Positions 53,901 through 62,538 of a stretch of 64,000 nucleotides of DNA are shown here, one piece after another. Numbering within the stretch: the stretch's first letter is position 1; each line of letters opens with the position of its first letter. The position numbers and the translations under genes were made by a program. Source of the stretch: Caryophanales bacterium (lineage in GTDB: Bacteria > Bacillota > Bacilli > Bacillales > Amphibacillaceae); NCBI GenBank assembly GCA_029257405.1, contig JARIBO010000008.1:1-64000 (forward strand), in the 5' to 3' direction. The notes under the pieces are model-generated. The model had not been told where the DNA came from, ran no database searches, and saw only the letters and a list, made by a program, of their open reading frames with translations.

Positions 53901-55454
53901 TTATAAAGGAATATTCCCATGTTTCTTATAAGGTCTTTCTTCTTTTTTATGACGCAACATCTCAAGTGATTGCATTAACTTTAATCTTGTTTCTCGCGGA
54001 TCAATGACATCATCAATCATTCCAAGACCTGCTGCAACATATGGATTTGCGAACTTTTCTTTATACTCATCAATTTTTTCTTGACGTTTAGCATCTGGAT
54101 TGTCACTTTCTGCAATTTCACGAGCAAAGATTATATTAGCAGCGCCTTCTGGACCCATAACTGCAACTTCAGCATTAGGCCATGCAAATACTAAGTCTGC
54201 ACCAATTGATTTACTATTTAATGCAACATAAGCACCACCAAATGCTTTACGAAGAATCACTGTGATTTTAGGAACTGTGGCTTCAGAATACGCATAAAGA
54301 ATTTTTGCTCCATGACGAATAATTCCGCCGTGTTCTTGTTGAATACCAGGGAAGAAACCTGTAACATCTTCAAACGTAATTACTGGAACATTAAATGAAT
54401 CACAGAAACGAATAAAGCGAGCTGCTTTATCACTTGAATCGATGTCGATTCCACCAGCCATATAACGCGGCTGATTACATACAAGACCAACAGAATGTCC
54501 ATCAATACGAGCAAATCCAACAACAATATTTTTTGCAAATCCTTTATGAATTTCAAAGAAGCTATCTTTATCTACTATTTCATTAATAACTTTCTTAACA
54601 TCGTATGGCTTTGTACCATCATATGGGACAATTTCAGTTAACTCACTGCGGTAATTGTCTTCTTCGTCTTTTTCATATGGAATTGAAGGTGGTAATTCAG
54701 TATTATTACCAGGTAAGTAGCCTAAAATATCTCTTACCATTTCTAGTGCTTCTGCTTCATCTTTTGCATTTAAATGAGCATTACCACTCTTAGTATTATG
54801 TAATTTAGAACCTCCAAGGTTTTCAGCACTAATAACTTCTCCTGTAACTGTTTCAATAACTTTTGGTCCGGTAATAAACATTTTTGATGTTTCTTCAACC
54901 ATAATTATAACATCTGTAATAGCAGGAGAATAAACGGCTCCACCAGCACTTGGTCCCATAATTACTGATATTTGTGGAATAACACCTGAATAGATCGAGT
55001 TACGGTAAAAGATTTGACCATAACCATCAAGAGAAGTTACGCCTTCTTGAATACGCGCTCCACCAGAATCATTAAGTCCAATGAAAGGAGCACCACTTTT
55101 AGCAGCAAGATCCATAACATTCGCTACTTTTTTAGCGTGCATTTCACCAAGCGCTCCGCCAAACACTGTAAAGTCTTGTGAAAATAAATAAACAGGACGT
55201 CCATCTATTTTACCATAACCCGTTACAACACCTTCACCATGTGTCTCAGCTTTATCCATACCAAAATCTGTGGTTCTGTTTTTCATAAAAGGATTCAATT
55301 CAACAAAGCTATCTTCATCTAATAATTGATCAATTCTTTCTCTAGCTGTTTGCTTTCCTCGTTCGTGTTGTTTATCGATACGATCTTGTCCACCACCAAG
55401 CTCAATTTCTCTTTTACGATCGTATAAATCATCAATTTTTGAAAAAATATCCAT
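53901..55454 (-). CDS. Acyl-CoA carboxyltransferase subunit (YqjD-like, propionyl-CoA type)
   Basis: A 517-residue carboxyltransferase: LNDSGGARIQEGVTSLDGYGQIFYRN (read as DSGGARIQEGV), MGPSAGGAVYSPA, and in the second half DVTGFFPGIQQEHGGIIRHGAK and LRKAFGGAYVALNS. The sequence matches propionyl-CoA carboxylase beta/methylmalonyl-CoA decarboxylase alpha. No biotin carboxylase is nearby, so it may share the subunits encoded at 23-25 kb or act with others. The epimerase upstream suggests methylmalonyl-CoA as product. ATG overlaps the epimerase stop. Confidence 0.88.
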   Translation of the reverse strand: MDIFSKIDDLYDRKREIELGGGQDRIDKQHERGKQTARERIDQLLDEDSFVELNPFMKNRTTDFGMDKAETHGEGVVTGYGKIDGRPVYLFSQDFTVFGGALGEMHAKKVANVMDLAAKSGAPFIGLNDSGGARIQEGVTSLDGYGQIFYRNSIYSGVIPQISVIMGPSAGGAVYSPAITDVIIMVEETSKMFITGPKVIETVTGEVISAENLGGSKLHNTKSGNAHLNAKDEAEALEMVRDILGYLPGNNTELPPSIPYEKDEEDNYRSELTEIVPYDGTKPYDVKKVINEIVDKDSFFEIHKGFAKNIVVGFARIDGHSVGLVCNQPRYMAGGIDIDSSDKAARFIRFCDSFNVPVITFEDVTGFFPGIQQEHGGIIRHGAKILYAYSEATVPKITVILRKAFGGAYVALNSKSIGADLVFAWPNAEVAVMGPEGAANIIFAREIAESDNPDAKRQEKIDEYKEKFANPYVAAGLGMIDDVIDPRETRLKLMQSLEMLRHKKEERPYKKHGNIPL

Positions 55455-55900
55455 TAAATGTCACTTCCTTTTTTATATTCACATAACTCATAAAGTACAC
55501 CATTTGTTGATTTTGGATGTAGGAAAGCAATTTTTGCATCTCCTGCACCATCTTTTGCTTGTTCGTTAATTAATTTGATTCCATTTTCACGCATATCTGC
55601 TAATCTTTTTTCGATATTATCAACTTCTAAAGCGATATGATGTATGCCTTCACCTCGTTTATTAATAAAACTTTGAATGGGTGAACTCTCATCTAATGGT
55701 TCTAACAACTCTAAGTGTGTTTCTCCTACTTTTAAAAATGCAACTTTTACTTTTTCTGAATCTACTTCTTCAATTGCCTCTAACTCCATTTGTAAGACAT
55801 CCCGGTAAAACGGTAATGCTTCTTCTAGATTTTTTACTGCAATACCTATATGGGCAATTTGTTTTACATTGTCTTTTTTATGTAATGTTTGGTCACTCAT
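55454..55900 (-). CDS. mce: Methylmalonyl-CoA epimerase
   Basis: A 148-residue VOC-fold protein with two beta-alpha modules. Metal ligands are His in IAHIGIAV, Glu in HLELLEP, His in GIHHIALEV and Glu in LYELCEY. It interconverts R- and S-methylmalonyl-CoA. It is the first gene of the minus-strand trio epimerase, carboxyltransferase, peptidase, the same as Bacillus yqjC-yqjD-yqjE. No methylmalonyl-CoA mutase is in the window. Ribosome site GGAGGGAT. Confidence 0.88.
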   Translation of the reverse strand: MSDQTLHKKDNVKQIAHIGIAVKNLEEALPFYRDVLQMELEAIEEVDSEKVKVAFLKVGETHLELLEPLDESSPIQSFINKRGEGIHHIALEVDNIEKRLADMRENGIKLINEQAKDGAGDAKIAFLHPKSTNGVLYELCEYKKGSDI

Positions 55901-55997
55901 TATATCCCTCCATTAAAAATAATGTAAAAATACTTGTTCAATTAATCATTTAGCGATAAACTAGATGATAGAACTATGTTTGAAGGAGGTTTATTTC

Positions 55998-56138
55998 GTG
56001 GCTAAGAATAAAAATAAGAATGTTAAACGTAAATCAAAACGAGCACGACGCAATAAAATAATCATCTATATTATGGTCATAGCAATGGTAGTGTCCACTT
56101 TAACTGCAGGACTTGGAAGTGTGTTATCGCTTTTTTAA
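55998..56138 (+). CDS. Prli42-like small membrane protein (DUF4044)
   Basis: A 46-residue gene with a GTG start and a near-perfect ribosome site GAAGGAGGT (55981-55989). The N-terminal half is very basic (KNKNKNVKRKSKRARRNK), followed by one transmembrane helix, IIIYIMVIAMVVSTLTAGLGSVL. The YIM...MxxSTLxAGL pattern matches Prli42, the membrane miniprotein that anchors the stressosome in Listeria. The basic N-terminus would face the cytoplasm. It is alone on its strand between epimerase and the ArAE gene and is short enough to be missed by gene finders. The identity needs an alignment. Confidence 0.75.
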   Translation: MAKNKNKNVKRKSKRARRNKIIIYIMVIAMVVSTLTAGLGSVLSLF

Positions 56139-56146
56139 TATGTAAT

Positions 56147-56185
56147 AAAGGCAAATAAATTATTTTTTATTTGTCTTTATTTTTT
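56147..56185. terminator. Bidirectional terminator after the Prli42-like gene
   Basis: AAAGGCAAATAAA (56147-56159) and TTTATTTGTCTTT (56166-56178) pair with one wobble and are followed by ATTTTTTTC. The right arm lies in the 3' end of the convergent gene. Confidence 0.75.
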
Positions 56186-57152
56186 TCTTTATATTCAGTT
56201 TTCTTACATTAGGTTTTTTAAATCTTTGTTTTAATTTTAAATAAGATTCAAGTTCGTTGATTAATTGGAATAAACTTGCTCTTGTTTCGAACTCTTCTTG
56301 AGTCTGTGGTAATTCTTTACCTTTAAATATTTCTCTAAGCTCATTTAGTTCTGTTAAAAATAAAAACGCTGTATTATCTGGATGAATAGAGTCTGCTAAT
56401 TTCAAAAAGAAATCTGCAACGAGTGTTGATACATCATCTTTTTTCGGTAATCTTGTAGCTAACGGTAACATGTTTTCTAAAATAGTAAATTGGTTTTGTC
56501 GCATTGTAAAATAAGTGTAATTTGAATGCTTATCTCTAAATAAATGGTTTTCTTTATCAAGCTCTACAAGCTGCATTGCATCGTCTAATATTTTTTCTGC
56601 CTCTGCAAATTCTTTTCCATCCCAGTCTAAATTACCTTCTCGTATATACCTTGCAATTTCAGTTAATATTATTTGGTAATTTTTTTCTAATTTAATTTGC
56701 TTTTCTTTTATTTTTCGATCAAGACTTGGCATATAAAGGTTCATTAGTAACCCAGTACCTATTCCGATGAGGATAAGGAAGATTTGTTCCTTTATAAAAG
56801 AAAATTGAATTGATCCAAGCGCATATAAATTAAGTGTAATAACTGTACTTGTCATAATACCTTTTTCAATTTTGAAAAAAACTGTTGTTGGGATAAATAA
56901 AGTTAATAATAGTGCTAGTGAAAGCGGTGTATAGCCCAATAGACCAAAAAATACAATCGAAAAACCTATTGCAATAAAACATGCTACAAATCTATGCCAT
57001 GCACTTTCTACTGATTTTTTTCGAGATGGTTGAATGCATAAAATAGTTAAAATTCCTGCTGACATTATATTAGTAACACCAATTAATTGCGCAATTGTTA
57101 CAGCAAGTGGTGTCCCAATTGCTGTCTTTATTGTGCGATATCCTATTTTCAC
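56160..57152 (-). CDS. Aromatic acid exporter (ArAE) family membrane protein, YqjA-like
   Basis: A 330-residue protein with about five to six N-terminal transmembrane segments (to residue ~145) and a helical cytoplasmic C-terminal domain. The start MKIGYRTIKTAIGTPLAV and the QPSRKKSVESAWHRFVACFIAI block are typical of the ArAE_1 (DUF939) family. Substrates are not known. The GTG start follows AAAGGGAG. In Bacillus the yqjA gene of this type is also close to yqjC-E. Ends in a lysine-rich tail. Confidence 0.8.
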   Translation of the reverse strand: MKIGYRTIKTAIGTPLAVTIAQLIGVTNIMSAGILTILCIQPSRKKSVESAWHRFVACFIAIGFSIVFFGLLGYTPLSLALLLTLFIPTTVFFKIEKGIMTSTVITLNLYALGSIQFSFIKEQIFLILIGIGTGLLMNLYMPSLDRKIKEKQIKLEKNYQIILTEIARYIREGNLDWDGKEFAEAEKILDDAMQLVELDKENHLFRDKHSNYTYFTMRQNQFTILENMLPLATRLPKKDDVSTLVADFFLKLADSIHPDNTAFLFLTELNELREIFKGKELPQTQEEFETRASLFQLINELESYLKLKQRFKKPNVRKLNIKKKIKTNKK

Positions 57153-57185
57153 AATCTAAGCTCCCTTTTATGTGACTATTAAAAA

Positions 57186-57223
57186 AATAAGACTGGGCCT
57201 TTTTAAACTGACACAGCCTTATT
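57186..57223 (-). terminator. Terminator of the bacilliredoxin gene
   Basis: On the minus strand AATAAGGCTG and CAGTCTTATT (57214-57223 and 57186-57195) pair with one wobble and run into TTTTTTT. Confidence 0.85.
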
Positions 57224-57230
57224 CGTTAGT

Positions 57231-57662
57231 TTATAATGCTTCGCAATGCTCATCAAATAGTTTTTGCAACTTACCAATGACATCTACCGGAGAAAAACCT
57301 TCAATATCATGGCGTTCAATCATTGAAACAATTTGACCATCTTTTAAAAATGCAAAGGATGGAGACGATGGTGGATAATCACCAAAGTAAGTTCTTGCTT
57401 GTTCTGTTGCTTCTTTATCTTGACCTGCGAACACAGTTACTAATTGGTCCGGGCGTTTATCGTAATGAATAGCGTTTGTCGCTGCTGGTCTAGCAATTCC
57501 ACCAGCACATCCACATACAGAATTAAGCATAACAAGTGTTGTCCCTTTTTGAGATAGCGATTGGTCAACCTCTTCTTTAGTTCTTAATTCTTTATATCCT
57601 GCTTCTGTCATATCTTCTCGTGCGACATTTGTAACGTCATTCATGAATACATCAAAATCCAT
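57231..57662 (-). CDS. Bacilliredoxin (BrxA/BrxB family)
   Basis: A 143-residue thioredoxin-fold protein with the atypical CGC active site (SVCGCAGG), plus [33 protein letters not shown]. Bacilliredoxins remove bacillithiol from oxidised proteins. Species with bacillithiol carry BrxA and BrxB paralogues; Bacillus yqiW (brxB) is close to the bkd region, as here, so BrxB is the more likely. Ribosome site AAAGGAATG. The gap of 94 bp to the bkdB stop codon shows no clear signal. Confidence 0.9.
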   Translation of the reverse strand: MDFDVFMNDVTNVAREDMTEAGYKELRTKEEVDQSLSQKGTTLVMLNSVCGCAGGIARPAATNAIHYDKRPDQLVTVFAGQDKEATEQARTYFGDYPPSSPSFAFLKDGQIVSMIERHDIEGFSPVDVIGKLQKLFDEHCEAL

Positions 57663-57756
57663 ATATCAACATTCCTTTCAGAAATGAATTTTACTTACAT
57701 CTTAAGTTTATCAATATTAGTGCGGATATTCAATCTAATTAAACTTTCTTTTACAA

Positions 57757-59025
57757 TTAAAATAAATTTGTTGTTTGTTCATTTATACTTTCTAGTCTTT
57801 CTTTTATATAAGCTAAGAATCTACCACATACAAGACCATCTAAAATTCGGTGATCTAAAGATAATGAAAGATTTACAATATCTCGCGCTGCAAACATTTC
57901 ATTAATGATAACTGGTCGTTTAACGATTGATTCAATTTGTAAAATTGCTGCTTGAGGATGATTGATAATTCCCATTGAGCTAATTGATCCAAAAGTCCCA
58001 GTATTATTTATTGTGAACGTACCACCCGAAACATCATCTTGAGTAAGTCTGTTTCGTCTCGCTTTTTCTGCTAATTCATTAATCTTTACGGCTATACCTT
58101 TAATACTCATTTCATCAGCACTTCGAATGACTGGAACAAAAAGTTGATCATCGTTTGCTACTGCTATCGATAAATTAACATTTTGTTTTTGGATAATTTT
58201 ATCTCCAGCCCACATGCTATTGAGTTCAGGGAATTTTTTTAAGGCATTTGCAATAACTTTTACAAAAAATGCAAAGTAAGTTAGATTGACGCCTTCACTT
58301 TCTTTGAATTCTTCTTTTACACGGTTACGATAGTTAACAAGATCAGTAACATCTACTTCCACTGTCATCCATGCGTGAGGGATTTCTTGTTTGGATTGTA
58401 CCATTTTATTTGCTATTGTTTTACGTAACTGAGTTACTGGGATTTCAACATCTGTTTCATTTAAAGTAATATTTGAATAACTTTCTTCTTTTGTTTCTTT
58501 CACTGGTACTTTTTCTTGATTGACTTCTTTAGATATGGTTTTAACTTCATCTAGTTTTTGTTGATTAGATTCAACCAAAGCTAAAATATCTTTCCGTGTT
58601 ATTCTACCACCTAATCCTGTCCCTGTAACTTCTTGGAGGTTTATTTTATGTTCTTCAGATAACCTTAAGACTGCTGGGGAATACCTACCTGCCATTCGGA
58701 CCTCGTTATCTACATTTTGATTATTTTTGATTTCTTCATTTTCAACTACATTGTTTTCAGAATCTTCATTATCATTTTCAGTTTCTTCTGTTTCTATATA
58801 TGCAAGTAAACTACCAACTTTGACAGTCTCACCTTCACTGACAATAATTTCTTTAATTGTGCCTGAATAAGAGGAAGGAATTTCTGCATTGACTTTATCA
58901 GTCATTACATCAGCTAAAGGATCATATTCGTTAATATAATCCCCTTCTTTAACTAACCAATGATTAATAGTACCTTCTGTGACACTTTCCCCTAGTTGAG
59001 GCATAAGAATTTCTTTTTGTGCCAT
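57757..59025 (-). CDS. bkdB: Branched-chain 2-oxoacid dehydrogenase E2 (dihydrolipoyl acyltransferase)
   Basis: A 422-residue E2. The lipoyl domain carries Lys44 in MTDKVNAEIPS. An acidic linker and the peripheral subunit-binding domain (YSPAVLRLSEEHKINLQEVTGTGLGGRITRKDI, read as SPAVLRLSEE and GTGLGGRITRKD) follow. The catalytic domain ends with LSLDHRILDG (His392, Asp396). It moves the acyl group from E1 to CoA. Last gene of lpd-bkdAA-bkdAB-bkdB. Products are isovaleryl-, isobutyryl- and 2-methylbutyryl-CoA, also primers for branched fatty acids. Confidence 0.92.
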   Translation of the reverse strand: MAQKEILMPQLGESVTEGTINHWLVKEGDYINEYDPLADVMTDKVNAEIPSSYSGTIKEIIVSEGETVKVGSLLAYIETEETENDNEDSENNVVENEEIKNNQNVDNEVRMAGRYSPAVLRLSEEHKINLQEVTGTGLGGRITRKDILALVESNQQKLDEVKTISKEVNQEKVPVKETKEESYSNITLNETDVEIPVTQLRKTIANKMVQSKQEIPHAWMTVEVDVTDLVNYRNRVKEEFKESEGVNLTYFAFFVKVIANALKKFPELNSMWAGDKIIQKQNVNLSIAVANDDQLFVPVIRSADEMSIKGIAVKINELAEKARRNRLTQDDVSGGTFTINNTGTFGSISSMGIINHPQAAILQIESIVKRPVIINEMFAARDIVNLSLSLDHRILDGLVCGRFLAYIKERLESINEQTTNLF

Positions 59026-59040
59026 ATAAATCTCCCCTTT

Positions 59041-60024
59041 TTAAAATTCAGCTAATTTCCGAATTGCGTCTTCTATTTTTTCTTCAGTCACCATAAACTC
59101 TTTTTCTAATGGAGGCGCATACGGCATTGCTGGAACGTCTAATCCTGCAAGCCTTCTCACTGGAGCGTCTAATTCAAACAAACAATTTTCAGCAATAATA
59201 GCTGACACTTCACTAATTATACTACCTTCTAAATTATCTTCAGTAATTAATAATACTTTACCAGTTTCTTTAACTGCTTCAATAATTGTTTTTTTATCTA
59301 ATGGATAAACAGTGATTAAATCAAGTAAATGAACTGATATACCTTCTGCTTCTAATTTCTTGATAACTTGTAACGTTTGGTAAACACATAAACCATAAGT
59401 AATCACAGTAAGATCAGTGCCTGTATGTTTCACTTTCGCTTCACCGATTGGAATAACATAATCTTCATCAGGGACTTCTTCAGATATTAATCTGTACGCT
59501 CTTTTATGTTCAAAAAATAATACAGGATCATTATCTCTAATTGCTGCTTTTAAAAGTCCTTTTGCATCATAGGGACTTGATGGTATAACAATTTTAAGTC
59601 CAGGTTGATTACTAAAAATAGCCTCCATTGATTGGGAATGGTATAACGCACCGTTAACCCCACCACCAAAAGGTGCTCTAATAGTAATTGGACAGTTCCA
59701 GTCATTATTTGAGCGATATCTAATTTTAGCCGCTTCTGAAATGATTTGATTAACTGCAGGTAATATAAAATCTGCGAATTGTATTTCCGCAATAGGTCTT
59801 AACCCATACATTGCAGCCCCAATAGCTACACCTACAATTCCTGATTCAGCTAGCGGCGCGTCAATCACTCGTCTTTCTCCGTGCTTATCAAATAAAAAGT
59901 CAGTTGCCCTAAAAACGCCACCTTTAGCACCTACATCTTCTCCAAATACAAACACGTTTTCATCTCTATTTAATTCATCGTCCATTGCAGAAGTAATCGC
60001 TTGAAGATAATTCATCTCTGCCAT
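59041..60024 (-). CDS. bkdAB: Branched-chain 2-oxoacid dehydrogenase E1 beta
   Basis: A 327-residue E1 beta subunit: MNYLQAITSAMDDELNRDENVFVFGEDVG, then FRATDFLFDKHGERRVIDAPLAESGIVGVAIGAAM (seen as DAPLAESGIVGVA), RAPFGGGVNGALYHSQSMEA and FEHKRAYRL. With E1 alpha it forms the heterotetramer that decarboxylates branched 2-oxoacids. Context with leucine dehydrogenase favours the branched-chain over the pyruvate or acetoin enzymes. Twelve bp after E1 alpha. Confidence 0.92.
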   Translation of the reverse strand: MAEMNYLQAITSAMDDELNRDENVFVFGEDVGAKGGVFRATDFLFDKHGERRVIDAPLAESGIVGVAIGAAMYGLRPIAEIQFADFILPAVNQIISEAAKIRYRSNNDWNCPITIRAPFGGGVNGALYHSQSMEAIFSNQPGLKIVIPSSPYDAKGLLKAAIRDNDPVLFFEHKRAYRLISEEVPDEDYVIPIGEAKVKHTGTDLTVITYGLCVYQTLQVIKKLEAEGISVHLLDLITVYPLDKKTIIEAVKETGKVLLITEDNLEGSIISEVSAIIAENCLFELDAPVRRLAGLDVPAMPYAPPLEKEFMVTEEKIEDAIRKLAEF

Positions 60025-60036
60025 TAAGATCCCTCC

Positions 60037-61032
60037 CTACTTATTTTCGTAAACATAATCATTTATTGTAGATATATCAGCATATGGTGCTTGTTCTGCG
60101 TAAGTAGTTGCTTCATTAATTTCTTTATTTATTTCTAAAAGCATTTCTTCTTCTACTTTATCTGTTAACAAGTCATGTTCGATTAAATATTTTCTAAAAC
60201 CTATATTACAATCTTTTTCTTTAGACAATTTTAATTCATCTTCTGTGCGGTACTGGCTATGGTTATCATCACTTGAGTGAGCTGATAACCTTTCAGACAC
60301 AGCTTCTATCAGAGTTGGACCTTCGCCGTTTCTAGCTCGATCGTGAGCATTTTTCATTGCTTCATATACTTCTAAAGGATTATTACCATCTACTCGGATT
60401 CCTGGCATCCCATATGATTTAGCTCTCACTGCAATATTTTCACTAGCAATTTGTTTTTCAAAAGGCACAGAAATGGCGATTTTATTATTTTCTACAAGTG
60501 TTATAACAGGTAGTTGATGAACACCAGCAAAATTAAGCCCCTCATGAAAATCACCCTGATTTGTTGAGCCATCTCCAAGTGTTGTTAAAGTTACGAAATC
60601 TTTTCCCTCATATTTCGCAGCAAAAGCAAAACCAACTGCATGAGGCACTTGAGTTGTAACTGGAGATGACCCGGTGATAATTCGTAATTTTTTATATCCA
60701 TAATGAGCAGGCATTTGTCTCCCACCTGAATTAGGATCTTCTGCTTTTCCAAATAAATGGAGCATAACTTCTTTAGGCGTCATACCAGCAACTAAAACTA
60801 GTCCAAGATCTCGGTAATAGGGCGCGATATAATCTTTTGTTAAATCAAGAGCAAAACCAGCGCCAATTTGAGTTGCTTCTTGACCTTGTCCTGAGATTGT
60901 AAAAGCTACCTTACCTGCTCTATTTAATAACAACATGCGTTCGTCAAGTTTTCTAGCAAGTAACATATAGCGGTACATTTCTATTACTTTTTCATCTGAT
61001 AAACCTAATTTTACATGATGAGGTTTTGTCAT
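60037..61032 (-). CDS. bkdAA: Branched-chain 2-oxoacid dehydrogenase E1 alpha
   Basis: A 331-residue ThDP-binding subunit. The ThDP motif is LGDGSTNQGDFHEGLNFAGVHQLPVITLVENN (seen as LGDGSTNQGDFHE and VENNKIAIS). The phosphorylation-loop region RLSAHSSDDNHSQYR is typical of branched-chain E1 alpha (HSTSDD/HSSDD). It decarboxylates the 2-oxoacid and passes the acyl group to lipoyl-E2. Ribosome site AAGGAGTG is shared in style across this operon. Confidence 0.92.
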   Translation of the reverse strand: MTKPHHVKLGLSDEKVIEMYRYMLLARKLDERMLLLNRAGKVAFTISGQGQEATQIGAGFALDLTKDYIAPYYRDLGLVLVAGMTPKEVMLHLFGKAEDPNSGGRQMPAHYGYKKLRIITGSSPVTTQVPHAVGFAFAAKYEGKDFVTLTTLGDGSTNQGDFHEGLNFAGVHQLPVITLVENNKIAISVPFEKQIASENIAVRAKSYGMPGIRVDGNNPLEVYEAMKNAHDRARNGEGPTLIEAVSERLSAHSSDDNHSQYRTEDELKLSKEKDCNIGFRKYLIEHDLLTDKVEEEMLLEINKEINEATTYAEQAPYADISTINDYVYENK

Positions 61033-61043
61033 ATAATCACTCC

Positions 61044-62453
61044 TTAATTATGAATTTCTATATTTTCAAGCGCTAATGATGCTTCAACAAAAATTTCTGA
61101 AAGTGAAGGATGGGGGTGAATTGTTTCATGTATTTCCCATGGAATTGCATTTAACATTTTAGCAAGATTTGCTTCTGAAATCATATCTGTTACACCCGGA
61201 CCAATCATGTGCACTCCAAGAATGTCTTTTGTATTCTTATTAATAATAAACTTGATAAATCCCTCTGTATCACCAATAATGATTGCTTTTCCTATACTAC
61301 TAAAAGGAAATTTACTTACTTGATAATCTATTTTTTGATTTTTAACTTCTTGTTCTGTTAAGCCAATCTGAGCTATTTCAGGTGCCGAATAAATACAAAT
61401 AGGAACAGAATTTTTATCAATTGTTACCGGATTTAATTGTTGCATATGTTCAGCCGCAACTCGTCCTTCTGCCGAAGCCACATGAGCAAGTTGTAACCCT
61501 CCTATACAATCACCTATTGCATAAATATGAGATTCGTTAGTTTGATAATATTCATTCGTTACAATATTACCATTGTCAGTTTTAATCGACGTATTTGTTA
61601 AACCTATTTCCTCGACTAGAGCTTTTCGACCAATCGACACAATGACTTTATCGACAGTTACTTTATCATCTTCATTTATAATAAAATCTATTGACTCATC
61701 CGTTTTATTCTCTGTAGTAAATGTGCTATTTAAATAAAAGTTAACACCTTTAGCTTCTAATGAACTTTTAATTGCTTTACTTATCTCAAAATCCACTTGT
61801 GGGAGTATTGTTTCACCACTTTCAATAACTGTTACTTCTACATCTAAATCAATAAGCATAGAAGCCCACTCAATTCCAATTGCACCAGCTCCAATTATAC
61901 AAATGCTATTAGGTAGTTCTGGTAAATTAAGCGCACCTGTCGAAGATAAAATTATTTTTTCATCAATTGGCAAATCATTTAATTCTCGTGGTTTAGATCC
62001 AGTAGCTATAATTATTTTTTTAGGGATAATCATTGTATTTTCATCACTATTTTCGTGTTCAATAGAAATTGTACCTGGTAAAGGCGAAAAAATACTTGGA
62101 CCTAAAATTCTACCGTGTCCTTCAAATATGTCTATTTTATTTTTTTTCATTAAATAATTTACACCTTGATAAAGTTGATCAATCGTTTGTTGTTTCTTTT
62201 TTTGCATTTGAGGGAAGTCTATTTCAGTTAATTCAGACTTCACCCCAAAATCAAAAGCGTTTAAAACCATTTGATACACTTCAGCACTTTTAAGTAGAGA
62301 TTTTGATGGTATACAACCTTCATGTAGACAAGTACCTCCTAGAAGGTGCTTTTCAACTAGTGCTACACTCATACCTAATTGACTTGCCCTTATCGCAGCA
62401 ACATAACCACCCGTACCTCCACCTAAAATTACTAAATCATATTCTTTAGTCAT
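61044..62453 (-). CDS. lpd: Dihydrolipoyl dehydrogenase (E3)
   Basis: A 469-residue flavoprotein. FAD site ILGGGTGGYVAAIRA, redox-active disulfide Cys42-Cys47 (GGTCLHEGCIPSK), NAD site IGAGAIGIEWASML, and the catalytic His-Glu pair in IHPHPSLSEIF. It reoxidises the lipoyl group of E2. First gene of the bkd operon here; a candidate cre site lies 26-41 bp before its ATG. Not likely the pyruvate dehydrogenase E3, given its place. Confidence 0.93.
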   Translation of the reverse strand: MTKEYDLVILGGGTGGYVAAIRASQLGMSVALVEKHLLGGTCLHEGCIPSKSLLKSAEVYQMVLNAFDFGVKSELTEIDFPQMQKKKQQTIDQLYQGVNYLMKKNKIDIFEGHGRILGPSIFSPLPGTISIEHENSDENTMIIPKKIIIATGSKPRELNDLPIDEKIILSSTGALNLPELPNSICIIGAGAIGIEWASMLIDLDVEVTVIESGETILPQVDFEISKAIKSSLEAKGVNFYLNSTFTTENKTDESIDFIINEDDKVTVDKVIVSIGRKALVEEIGLTNTSIKTDNGNIVTNEYYQTNESHIYAIGDCIGGLQLAHVASAEGRVAAEHMQQLNPVTIDKNSVPICIYSAPEIAQIGLTEQEVKNQKIDYQVSKFPFSSIGKAIIIGDTEGFIKFIINKNTKDILGVHMIGPGVTDMISEANLAKMLNAIPWEIHETIHPHPSLSEIFVEASLALENIEIHN

Positions 62454-62478
62454 CAGACCACTTCCTTCTTATACGTTC

Positions 62479-62494
62479 CTGTAAGTGCTTACAG
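62479..62494. promoter_or_regulatory. Candidate CcpA (cre) site upstream of lpd-bkd
   Basis: CTGTAAGTGCTTACAG is a palindrome whose core TGTAAGTGCTTACA differs at one position from the cre consensus TGWAARCGYTWNCW. It lies between the bcd terminator and the lpd start, near a possible minus-strand -10 TATAGT (62497-62502). Confidence 0.6.
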
Positions 62495-62506
62495 TACTAT
62501 ATTTTT

Positions 62507-62538
62507 AAAATTACCATTTTAAAGCATATGGTAATTTT
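62507..62538 (-). terminator. Hairpin at the end of bcd
   Basis: AAAATTACCAT (62507-62517) and ATGGTAATTTT (62528-62538) form a perfect 11-bp stem over the bcd stop codon. The T-tract on the minus strand is short, so termination may be partial. Confidence 0.65.
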
